A stretch of 64,000 bases of DNA from the NCBI GenBank assembly GCA_026874595.1, contig CM049307.1, positions 62,216,370 to 62,280,369 on the forward strand, in the 5' to 3' direction. Below are positions 1 to 11,039 of the stretch, one piece after another. Position 1 is the stretch's first letter, and each line of letters starts with the position of its first letter. The stretch comes from Sipunculus nudus (lineage: Eukaryota > Annelida > Sipuncula > Golfingiida > Sipunculidae). The position numbers were made by a program, and so were the translations under genes. Below the pieces are notes generated by a model. It searched no databases. It saw nothing but the letters and a program-made list of their open reading frames with translations, and was not told where the DNA came from.

Positions 1-1140
1 TATTCGGTAGAATATTACGCTACGCATTGCGAAAATGCCATTGTGTCAACTATTAAAATCAATAAGAAATAAGTGTTGATTTCTTATAGACTTCACGGAT
101 AGGGCCTTTGATCATATGGGCCATATGACTTGAGGTGTGTCTATAAACACGGTAACGAAGAACATTACTTTCAGACTTTCTTTTATGTAAACCACATGGT
201 TACAATGAATCGGTTTCAGTCACGTTCGACAAGATATCGAAAAATTTAAATATATGTCAATGATTTCGCGATGCGCGTAAATGCAAATCGCCGTATGGCC
301 ATATAATTATATACCGATAATAACGCGCTGATTCACTCCCACCTTTTCATTATTAAACAAAGGTGTCTCGGAAATGTTAAGAGTTCCAAGAAAGCATGTG
401 CTTAATTTTGACAAAAACGGAAGGCTTGTTCGCGGTATCAAACAGTATACGTTCCCTGAAGTATGATTTGATTTTCAGCACTGACCTCTAGTGAATATTT
501 GCTCAATATCCTGCCGGGAATATAGCACTCGGTAATCATTTATATTGGAATGGTATGACGCTGGTCTAATACATCAGAAGGCCGAAATTTTGCTATCCAA
601 TATCACTAACACAACCTCGTATCTTCTAAAAATTCTGTGTGCCTTAGGAGCCTCGTACACGATTAATTGTTCTTAAATAATTGACATTAACGAGATTAAT
701 CTTGCCGATTTAAAAGTATAATAAAAATTGCTTGCGGGTGTATGTTTTAATTTGTTATGGGGAGGACGGGGTTTAAATTGTCACTGTAGTATCTTATCAG
801 TGACATTCTATCCAGTTTCAGCATGGGAACACGTTTTCAAGAAGACCAGTTTGGGCCTGGCAAATTTGTACTACCTAATACAACACGATTCCTATACTCA
901 ATGATCTTACAACGATACACATTTAAGAAAGGGAAAATGAAATCATTGTTTCATAAAAAACTGGTTTAGTTTCCCCGCGTCCACCTGGTTTCATATAAGC
1001 TTCATTTTCTGCAACTTGGATGGACTTTTTAAAAAAATACGGTTAATTAATTGGATGGACTTGTTTAAAAAAATACACACGGGAAGACCAGAATGAATAT
1101 TTCTAGCTATTATATTCTTATTCGTCTTAAAGTATAACAA
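1..1140. other. no gene seen
   Basis: AT-rich sequence without a supportable exon, RNA gene or repeat. Confidence 0.6.
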
Positions 1141-1269
1141 AACTAGTTGTGTCGGAACGACACGAATGCCCCCGCCTGGGGCAAATTAGAAACATTTGTA
1201 AAATTTTGAAATATTTTTTAAGTTCAGGAGGTGTCGTATGGTCAAAAGTAGGTCAACAAGGGCAAAATG

Positions 1270-4200
1270 CAAACTCGATCAGTAACGGGTCATTATCAAG
1301 CAACACACCAAAAATCATGCCAGTATATGCAGGCATTGTGAAAAAAGTCCATACATGTGCATTTTCCATAAAAATTTCTGTCTTTCATGAAATTTTTTAT
1401 GTTTAGGAGCCGTAAAACAATCTAAAGTAGGTCAACCAGGACGAAACACGAACTCGATCTGTAACTGTCATTATCTGCCCACACATAAAAAATCAGGGTG
1501 GTATCTGCAGGCATTGAGGAAAAAAAGTCAGTACATATGCATTTGTTATGAAAATATCTATTTTTCATGGATCTTTCTATGTTCAGGAGCTGTCAAATGG
1601 TCAAAAGTAGGTCAACTGGGACAAAACAAGAACTCAATCTGTAACTGGTCATTATCTGCCTACACACCAAAAATCAGGCCCGTATCTGCAGGCACTGCGA
1701 AAAAAAGTCCACACATGTGCACTTTTTTATGAAATTTTCTATGTTAGAGCACCGTCAAATGGTCAAAAGTAGGTCAACTGGGACAAAAAGTGAACTCGAT
1801 CTGTAACTGGTCATTATCTGCCCACACACCAAAAATCAGGCCAATATCTGCAGGTATTGCGAAAAAAAGTCCGTACATGTGTATTTATCATGAAAATTTA
1901 TATTTAACATGAAATTTTCTATGTTCAGGAGCCGTAAAACAATCAAAATAGGTCAACTGGGACGAAACGCGAACTCAATCTGTAACTGGTCAATATCTGC
2001 CCACACACCAAAAATCAGGCCAATATCTGCAGGCATTGCGAAAAAAAGTCCGTACATGTGTATTTGTCATGAAATTTCATATTTTTCATGAAATTTTCTG
2101 TGTTCAGGAGCCGTAAAACTGTCAAAAGTAAGTCAACCGGGACGAAACGCGAACTCGATGTGTAACTGGTCTATATCTGCCCACACACCAAAAATCAGGC
2201 CAATATCTGCAGGCATTGCGAAAAAAAGTCCGTACATGTGTATCTGTCATGAATATTTCTATTTTTCATGAAATTTTCTAAGTTAAGGAGGCGTAAAACA
2301 TTCAAAAGTAGGTCAACCGGGACGAAACGCGAACTTGATCTGTAACTGGTCATTATCTGCCCACACATAAAAAATCAGGCCAATATCTGCAGGCATTGCG
2401 AAAAAAAGTCCGTACATGTGTATCTGTCATGAATATTTCTATTTTTCATGAAATTTTCTAAGTTAAGGAGGCGTAAAACATTCAAAAGTAGGTCAACCAG
2501 GACGAAACACGAACTCGATCTGTAACTGTCATTATCTGCCCACACATAAAAAATCAGGGTGGTATCTGCAGGCATTGAGGAAAAAAAGTCAGTACATATG
2601 CATTTGTTATGAAAATATCTATTTTTCATGGATCTTTCTATGTTCAGGAGCTGTCAAATGGTCAAAAGTAGGTCAACTGGGACAAAACAAGAACTCAATC
2701 TGTAACTGGTCATTATCTGCCTACACACCAAAAATCAGGCCCGTATCTGCAGGCACTGCGAAAAAAAGTCCACACATGTGCACTTTTTTATGAAATTTTC
2801 TATGTTAGAGCACCGTCAAATGGTCAAAAGTAGGTCAACTGGGACAAAAAGTGAACTCGATCTGTAACTGGTCATTATCTGCCCACACACCAAAAATCAG
2901 GCCAATATCTGCAGGTATTGCGAAAAAAAGTCCGTACATGTGTATTTATCATGAAAATTTATATTTAACATGAAATTTTCTATGTTCAGGAGCCGTAAAA
3001 CAATCAAAATAGGTCAACTGGGACGAAACGCGAACTCAATCTGTAACTGGTCAATATCTGCCCACACACCAAAAATCAGGCCAATATCTGCAGGCATTGC
3101 GAAAAAAAATCTGTACATGTGTATTTGTCATGAAATTTCATATTTTTCATGAAATTTTCTGTGTTCAGGAGCCGTAAAACTGTCAAAAGTAAGTCAACCG
3201 GGACGAAACGCGAACTCGATGTGTAACTGGTCTATATCTGCCCACACACCAAAAATCAGGCCAATATCTGCAGGCATTGCGAAAAAAAGTCCGTACATGT
3301 GTATCTGTCATGAATATTTCTATTTTTCATGAAATTTTCTAAGTTAAGGAGGCGTAAAACATTCAAAAGTAGGTCAACCGGGACGAAACGCGAACTTGAT
3401 CTGTAACTGGTCATTATCTGCCCACACATAAAAAATCAGGGCAATATCTGCAGGCATTGCGAAAAAAAGTCCGTACATGTGTACATTTGTCATGAAAATT
3501 TCTATTTTTCATGAAATTTTCTAAGTTTAGGAGCCGTAAAACAGTCAAAAGTAGGTCAACTGGGACAAAACGCGAACTCGATCTGTAACTGGTCATTATC
3601 TGCCTACACACCAAAAATCAGGCCAATATCTGCAGGCATCGCGAAAAAAAATCCGTACATGTGTATTTGTCATGAAATTTCTATTTTTCATGAAATTTTT
3701 TAAGTTTAGGAGCCGTAAAACGGTCAAAAGTAGGTCAACCGGGACGAAACGCGAACACGATCTGTAACTGGTCTATATCTGCCCACAAATAAAAAATCAG
3801 GGCAATATCTGCAGGCATTGCGAAAAAAAGTCCGTACATGTGTACATTTGTCATGAAAATTTCTATTTTTCATGAAATTTTCTAAGTTTAGGAGCCGTAA
3901 AACAGTCAAAAGTAGGTCAACTGGGACAAAACGCGAACTCGATCTGTAACTGGTCATTATCTGCCTACACACCAAAAATCAGGCCAATATCTGCAGGCAT
4001 CGCGAAAAAAAATCCGTACATGTGTATTTGTCATGAAATTTCTATTTTTCATGAAATGTTTTAAGTTTAGGAGCCGTAAAACGGTCAAAAGTAGGTCAAC
4101 CGGGACGAAACGCGAACACGATCTGTAACTGGTCTATATCTGCCCACACACCAAAAATCAGGCCAATATCTGCAGGCATTGCGAAAAAAAGTCCGTACAA
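1270..4200. repeat. array of ~180-bp monomers with a higher-order period
   Basis: Anchoring on TGTAACTG gives copies at 1281 (diverged), 1461, 1641, 1803, 1982, 2162, 2342, 2522, 2702, 2863, 3043, 3223, 3403, 3585, 3764, 3946 and 4125. Spacing is 179-182 bp apart from two units of 161-162 bp. The short units recur exactly six monomers apart, showing a 1,061-bp higher-order unit. The last four monomers form a duplicated 361-bp dimer. All ORFs here are repeat artefacts. Confidence 0.95.
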
Positions 4201-4261
4201 CTGTTTGATTTCGGAATGACGGAAGGACGGAAGGACGGAATGACGGACATGGGTAAAACTA

Positions 4262-4292
4262 TATGCCCCGGCCACTTTGTGGCGGGGGCATA
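4262..4292. repeat. terminal hairpin of the tandem-repeat element
   Basis: TATGCCCCGGCC, a 7-base loop, then GGCGGGGGCATA: a 12-bp stem with one mismatch. It sits at the right end of the 1.15-4.29 kb element. Confidence 0.85.
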
Positions 4293-5070
4293 AAAAGTTT
4301 TAGAATTTATATATATTACTCTCTGCAGTTAGGCAACTAGTTACATTAAAAATTACATCTCCTGTAATGTAACATGATTTGAATGTAAATAAAATCAACA
4401 TAGCGAACATTATAGTCATTATGGTATTAATATAGATATTATATATAGTTGGTAAAATGTTGAGTATTTTTCATAATATAATCAGTATGCTCTGCAAATG
4501 TGACTTCTTCGGAAGCATCTTGGAATGAAATCAATACACAAACAGACAAACGTGTATATTGTTTTCACATGTAACGATGGGTTCATTGGGTGCAATAATC
4601 CTCAAGGTCACATGACCTGTCGCAAAGAGTTACTTAGCCACCAGCAGTAATCTCTGAAGACCTATTGAGATTTCAGCTGTTGAACCACAGATCTTAAGTT
4701 CCTTAGTCTTATTTGTTAAACGTACCACGTCCTGCCTCATCAAATATTTTCAAAACTAAATATATAACTGAAATAAAGGACACGACCCTAATATCAGGAC
4801 CGATGCATCTGCAAGGACGTGACAATTAAGCCTCCGGTATAGGGAGTCGAGGCTTATAAAAGTCGATGAATTCATTTCTATATCGATATTGGATTCAGGC
4901 TCCGTAAGGGGGCTTACTAATTGTAAGCCCCAGGAGCGCAAAACCATCGGCCAGAATGGTTTTCTTTTCTATTTTTTCATCTGGCCGTGTTTATTTCTAA
5001 TATGGATGATTTAAAAAAAACCTGACATTTGTCAAGAGTAACAGTCACAGATGATTCATTGAACCTGATA
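4293..5070. other. no gene seen
   Basis: AT-rich. A 63-codon minus-strand ORF (4756-4947) has no supporting signal. Confidence 0.5.
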
Positions 5071-5245
5071 TTTATTTTGGATCTTCACCTCATTTTCATG
5101 TCGTGTCCGGGGTGGCTTCTACGGTAGTGCATGATCTCTGTGAGAATGTTCTCTGCGCAGAATCGGGCTTACAAGAGTACGACTCTGGTGGTGAAGGTTT
5201 GTTGACTTTCAAATTCACAGCCCACATCATACCGGGGCTTCTACA
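5071..5245 (-). CDS. possible terminal exon fragment, unknown protein
   Basis: Minus-strand frame ending at a TGA at 5096-5098, with AATAAA 20 bp further (5076-5071). Upstream there is an acceptor-like TGTGTATGTAG at about 5245, after which the frame reads SPGMMWAVNLKVNKPSPPES, then YSCKPDSAQRTFSQR and ends VEATPDTT. Composition is balanced rather than AT-driven, but no domain is recognised and no partner exon was found. May be chance. Confidence 0.18.
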
Positions 5246-5817
5246 TACACAGGTGACGTAGAGATAAACGTAGTGAAGCGAGTAATGTAGTTTGAAATAC
5301 CAGTTTGACACTTGATTTTTTTTTATTAATGAAGTTTTGCTGTTCTGTTTCAAAGGTGGTGGGCGCGTTTTGTTTATGTTTTGGTCCACTGGTCGCGCTT
5401 GATGCAAGCTCATTTCCTTACAAGAGTAAGCAAACGGGTTTAAAACAAATATTTACATATACCATGATATTTTGTAAATATATCATGCTTGTTATGTGAA
5501 TAGGCCCCTTTAAAATTAGAAGATTCATAAATGAAAGGAATATTAAACATGCAGAATGAAATTTAAATATAGATGTTTTCAAATGTATCTATCCCCCCGC
5601 TATATAAGTCCGTTGAACCATCAAATAAAGCCGTCTTGCTACAATATTTGCATTCATGAATTTTATGTAACGGCCGTTCTTTTCATGTTATTTTTATATT
5701 ATACCCAGCGGGTTTCTGCATGAGCCTAAATTATGAAATCATAAGTTTAATCGATAGCAGTTTCTAAATTAAATGTGTCTCCAGCACAATCTTCAGGTAT
5801 TCTTGCTGATTTACGAA

Positions 5818-6020
5818 TTTATTTCAACAGTATAGTTTCGCGTCATATACGAATCACAATGCTTATTCGTGGACAGTTAAAAGTGTACTGACACGCCTCA
5901 TTAACGGGAAGACATCTTCATTTCGTAATGAACGCCGTTGACGCAATCTAGTTTTATAATCAGATCCTCGGTAAGTATAGGGCACTTTCAGCGCCCACAA
6001 CATTTTGTGTTGATGAACAT
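5818..6020 (-). CDS. possible short gene or terminal exon, unknown protein
   Basis: Minus-strand frame from an ATG at about 6020 with MLWALKVPYTYRGSDYKTR, then LRQRRSLRNEDVFPLMRR and VSTLLTVHE, stopping at TAA 5865-5863. An AATAAA lies 40 bp past the stop (5823-5818). The 53 residues are rich in Arg and look more protein-like than their AT-rich surroundings. No homology recognised and no clear splice acceptor. Confidence 0.22.
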
Positions 6021-6270
6021 TTTTGTTATCAACATTATTATCGATTGAATGCCTATACATTTCATACAGAGAAATATTGTGCAATTGAAGAAAAAGTTTA
6101 AAAGATAGAGAGCTCTTGAACTTTACAACAGGTTTTTTTGTGATTATTGTAAAGCTTCTTTTGACTAGTTTTAATTGTAAGCTGAGCATGATTTCATATG
6201 AATGGCGTACATAATAGTATATATAATGTACATAAAAAATATAATAAAATATTGATTGATATAACGCAGA

Positions 6271-6555
6271 CCCTTCAATATCACCCACGGGCCCGCAAAC
6301 CCTCTTAAATCCCACATAACTCTGGGAAAAAAATTGACCCGGGGGTCCCGAAATTTCTAAAAATATTATATGTATAAGTTTCTGTTTTGTCCCAAATTTG
6401 ACTATCCTCCCACGCCTGTCACCCTCACCCCCCCCCCCCCCCATCCCTGCAAGTCATCACCCCCCCCCCCCCCCCCCGAAGATAAATTGACGCCACTGGA
6501 TGTTAGCATCACCCCCCCCCCCCCCCCCGCCCCGGAACCCCCGGCCTGTCCGTAG
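6271..6555. repeat. C-rich dispersed repeat with three poly-C runs
   Basis: CCCGGGGGTCCCGAAATTTC is followed by poly-C tracts at about 6429-6443, 6461-6477 and 6512-6528, and by CCCCCGGCCTGTC. Arrangement and composition match the reverse orientation of the G-rich family seen at 13.6, 20.2 and 43.6 kb. Confidence 0.5.
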
Positions 6556-6820
6556 GGCCTTTTAATTAATGTACAAGGTATATTTTAAGGAAATTTCAAA
6601 ACTGCAAACACTTGTTTAATCCAGTTAGCATAAAATGAGGATCATCGGGCAAAACATCAACTCAGCTGAAGGCAAAGGAACCAATATAACCAAAAACAGG
6701 TCTTTTATTTATACAGTTAAACCATTATCACGTGATATTTAGCTTGTGACGTCACCATAAGATCCTGGAACCAAATCAAATGTGCAGTAACAATGTGACA
6801 GGTTATGGTTTAGTGTTCAT

Positions 6821-6876
6821 ACGCGCGCGCGCACACACACACACACACGCACACACGCACACACACATATATATAA
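6821..6876. repeat. (CG)n(CA)n(TA)n compound microsatellite
   Basis: ACGCGCGCGCGC runs into interrupted (AC)n and ends in ATATATA. Confidence 0.95.
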
Positions 6877-7177
6877 AACAGTTTATCCCATGCACATTAA
6901 TATGTTGGAATTCCGAATTTCTTAGAACTGGGAGAGTATGTTTCAAAAATAAAAAATGTTGTATTAAGTAAATGAATGTGGTTTATATTACATATCCCTT
7001 AAATTACGCTTATAGAAATTCAAGGATTGCTAAGTATGACTTTTCATTCACTACTACAAGAAACTTTTGTCTTGATAAGTAATAGATACCTGATTCATCT
7101 GAACTATAAGTTTATAAAAGAATATATAAAATACTGCTGACACACACCGTCAAACATACATACACACATACACAGAC

Positions 7178-7181
<4 letters not shown>

Positions 7182-7230
<49 letters not shown>
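7182..7230. repeat. (TA)n microsatellite
   Basis: About 24 uninterrupted TA units, preceded by CA/TACA-rich sequence. Confidence 0.97.
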
Positions 7231-7231
<1 letters not shown>

Positions 7232-10140
7232 GTATTCTATGCTCTGCTATAATAATAATTTCAATAATAATAATATTCATATTAAATCAATTCTATATAT
7301 GAATGGAAGTATGACAAAGAATATAATATTATTACGAAATCTTATACCAGAGACGATTATAAATTGCATAGACTTGATATTATTTAAAATAAAATTATAC
7401 TATATATTCATGAACAAACAAGTGTGTTTTTTAAATCCGTCACATGAGCAAAATTTCCGATTTGTAGAATTACAACTGCATATTTTTATGTACAATTATT
7501 GCACCAGTATTTATATTAAATTAAAATCTATCACTATAGGTCTGTAATAGGTCTGACCTTATTAAATATGCGTGGATTTTGCCCATAATCAAACTTGGGC
7601 GAGATAATATAATGGTAACTTAGTAGTTCTGGTGAATTTCGTGGAAATCCATCTGAGCCATCAAAAGACAATCAAAGTTAAAGGACGTAGGCCTACGGAT
7701 GGCATAACAGACGGACGGACGGACCCTTAGTATACCATAACACGAACAACACAGACGGGCGAATACGTATATAACAGAGGGCGGTTTTATTTGTAGACAC
7801 ATGGACGTGTCTCCATGGCAGGAATATGCCTGGCAATTTCAAAAACATCCGTTCACGTAAAGCTTTAAATAAGACAGTGGGCGAACTAAGTTTGTTCCCT
7901 TTGATGGATCGGAAATGGATTTGAGAGCCCAGAACAGCATGTTACCCATTAAAAGCATGACGATTCTGACGGGTCCGGTGATGAAACAGAGCCATTAAGA
8001 AAAAAAAAAACGTTCTTTGAACTTATAATAAAACCAAATGATCCCAACATTAAGTCTTGAATCAAGTCTGAGGACTGATGTTATCCCACTTTAATTTGAG
8101 GATTTTGGCGTGGACCAAAACATTGGCCTACAGGCTTAATACGAGCCTGTGCAGTGGGATTTGTAACGACTCGCATGTCATGGTGACACAAGCCTCACAA
8201 ACCTCACGCCTTGCATTAGACTTCATTAGGCTATAACTGTTTTGTCCAAAATGCCCCGCCTCCTGGTCGAAGGTCACGCGTGTCACTTTTTTTTTTCGTC
8301 ACGCACCGCATTCGCTCTTTCTAAGAATATCAAACTTGACATTTTTATTTGTTCGGGGTCAAGGGAGGTGGAGTTACTATGCTAATGAGAATAAACCAGT
8401 TCTTTGCCTTATTTGAAAAGATGCATGCAACCTGACTTGCGTGGTCACTTTTGCATGACACTAAGCCCATAAGAATGAACTCCTCAATTGCTTTTTTTCA
8501 GTGACTGACGCATTGTGGAGTCCATAGATTGCACCTGCAGGTAACTGTGATTATAACACTCCATACACAACTGTGAGATTTAACATATATCCATTGATTA
8601 ATGTTCAGTACATCTATGTGTATTGTATATTTGACCACTAGAAAACATTACTGTTCTCTTCTCAGCCCTAATTTGCACCAAGGAAGTTAAAATATGACGT
8701 AATAGTACACAGGCCTAAAGCCTTATACAGGACTGCCACCAAATGCAAGATGTCTACCAGGGCTGTTAATGCTTCAATTCTCTCTGGACAAATACTATCA
8801 GTTGTTAATGTTACAGGTGCTTCATGCTTTCCAGAATGTTTATTTTTTTATTACAGGCATTTCGACATACAACATTATGTAAACATTGGTTTGCTAAAAC
8901 CATTGGAAATATTTTTATTTAATTTTCTTTCTAAGAGTAACAGATCGCATCGTGCTATAACCCCAGTTAGCCCTTTGGTGGGCCGGCGACGCAACAGAAA
9001 CCTGAAAACTGTTGCGTCGACGTCGGCGGCTACATGACACTGTGAATGTGATGCAAGCATATTTGAAGGTACAGTTAGAACAAAGGAAATTAGCTGGGTG
9101 TGGGACAAACATCAAGTCTTATGCTTGCATGATTACATGCTTGACCATGATTGGAAATGTACTTGATTACTTTTGCAGCCCTCAGTTTGATATAAGCTTA
9201 AATGACGACAAGACCAACTTCAGCTATCCATGACTCTACCAAAAGTCAACGTACTCGATTTATTCTTATAAAATTGAGATACACCTAGGATAATTCTTGT
9301 GAAAATTAAACTTCGGCCTGACAGTTTCATCATGTAAAACATGTTTAATGTAGAGGCTGAAAGAGGCTTAAAATACGAGATTTCCCCCTTAAAAGAACAG
9401 GTCGATGTAGGTGAATTAAACCTCAAACATGAGTCATTTCACCTACGTTTTGCGCAAAACTTGGTGATGCTCATATCTTTATAGGTTCCTAAAAAACACT
9501 TTTATCATAGATGGCAGGCTGGCATTCATGTTGTTGTCAACATGGCCGCCTTAAGATATTGAATGTCCAATAAGATGTCCCATATATTACCTAAAATCTG
9601 TGTTTTCCTTATCTGTAAATCAACTGCCATTTTCTGCTTAGTAATCTATTCTAACACTTTTAGGTAACTGGCTTTCACAATAACACATGCTCTTTCTGTT
9701 GTTCCGCACTGGGAAAGAATTCATGAAAAGTAGTGTAAAACTAACTAATTAAGCTTCTTTCCTTTTGGATCTTGCTTATTGAATAAAAGACTACAGGGGC
9801 TCAGATGGCAATGCACGCACATGGATACGTATTAATTAAATACATAAAAGGTGAAAGTCATAGCCAAACAAAATGCAATGTCTACCTGTCCGTCACGAAA
9901 TAAGAGGTAAACTATGACTAAAGGTGCTAAGCCTATTGACGATCTCTGGCTTTGGTTGACAGTCTATTGTCATATCATCATGAAATAACCATATTTTTCT
10001 ATCATTTCAATCTGTATTGTACATTAGTTCCGTTGCCTCTTCGTGTAAGCATTTAATAAGTCATTGTCGTCTTGAGACATGTTGCCGTATTTAAACCTCT
10101 CCAGATATGGAATGGGTAGTTTTATATGAGTTGATTAATT
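7231..10140. other. no gene seen; one hairpin and a short GGAC microsatellite
   Basis: AT-rich with ORFs that look random. A (GGAC)n tract lies at about 7710-7725. Overlapping opposite-strand ORFs at 8.9-9.1 kb coincide with a hairpin and have no coding support. Confidence 0.5.
8987..9019. repeat. 11-bp perfect inverted repeat
   Basis: CGACGCAACAG and CTGTTGCGTCG separated by 11 bases; could form a hairpin. It sits in a locally GC-rich patch in AT-rich surroundings. Confidence 0.85.
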
Positions 10141-10970
10141 AATTCCATGTCGACAATAGAGACGAGAATTTCCTTTTTTAGTGAACCTGTGAGCTTATGC
10201 GATGGCGCAGCGTCGGCCGTCCGTCGTCAGCCGTCCGCCGTCCAAGGCTGGCTTTCCGCCGTCCATGGCTGTAAGTCAGAAACTGTCGGAGCTAGCAGCT
10301 CCAAATTACTTTTAAGAATTCGTCACATGTGAAACTTGGTGCCCTGGAGCTTATTATTGGGTATCTGCATTAATTTAGATTTTATAGAGAAAAAGCTTAA
10401 AAACCTTTAAAAATCTTCTCCTCTGAAACTGTCCAGCAAAATTGTCCAATATTTCACAGAAATGATCTCTGGAACAATCTCTCTCAAGTTTGTTCGAATG
10501 GTTCCAGTTCGGAGATTTTTGGCCGAGTTACAGGAGGTTGAACTTAGTCATCTGTCCAAAAGAGCACACTAAAATTAAAATCTCAGAAACGGCTAGAGCT
10601 ATAATGACCAAATTTTATACCAATGTTTTTCACATATGTCTTATCTGATTTTGAGGTATTGGTGGCGCCACCTACATTGATGTGTTTTTTACAAGCGAAA
10701 ATGTAATTTTAAACTCTTCTAGCTTATACACTGATTTATGATGAAACTGTTCAGCTGATTGGTTTAAACTTTACAAGAATTACTCTATGGTAGGGTTCTG
10801 CCAGTTTTATAAGAATAGATTTGGTATATACAGTTTTAAAAAAGCATTGTAGCCAATTGAAAAAGGCTTTCTGTATTTGAAAACAGATTTGACTTCATGC
10901 AGCCAAGTCAAGAGGTCACTCAGTACAAACAGGTGGGGTCCAGACATCACCATGACAACTGACCTGGCTC

Positions 10971-10987
10971 GGGGGGGGGGGGGGGGG
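10971..10987. repeat. 17-G homopolymer
   Basis: Uninterrupted run of G next to the XbaI-type palindrome cluster. Confidence 0.95.
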
Positions 10988-11000
10988 TGTGTCTAGACAA

Positions 11001-11022
11001 TGTGTCTAGACGTCTAGACACA
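11001..11022. repeat. 22-bp perfect palindrome
   Basis: TGTGTCTAGAC followed by its exact inverse GTCTAGACACA; further partial copies (GTCTAGACAA, GCGTCTAGACGTCTGG) lie on both sides within 60 bp. Confidence 0.95.
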
Positions 11023-11039
11023 GCGTCTAGACGTCTGGA

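Larger units (their letters stand above)
1149..4292. mobile_element. 3.1-kb element with internal 180-bp tandem repeats and palindromic ends
   Basis: The left end is a hairpin GTGTCGGAACGACAC (1149-1163) followed by ATGCCCCCGCC (1166-1176). The right end is a hairpin (4262-4292) whose distal arm GGCGGGGGCAT is the inverse of that 11-mer, so the element has terminal inverted repeats. Between them are about 17 copies of a 180-bp monomer and then a (GACGGAA)n microsatellite (about 4215-4250). Known parallel: bivalve 'pearl'-type elements, which combine a tandem core, a microsatellite and conserved flanks and are thought to move by a Helitron-like route. No transposase is encoded; family membership is inferred. 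Confidence 0.7.

Noticed and set aside
1514-3975. Repeated ORFs on both strands in the 1.5-4 kb array
   Set aside because: They recur with the 180-bp, 361-bp and 1,061-bp repeat periods and have no coding character; they are by-products of the tandem repeat.
5590-5640. CTATATAAG followed by AATAAA as a promoter or tiny gene
   Set aside because: No open frame of interest follows on either strand; common motifs in AT-rich DNA.
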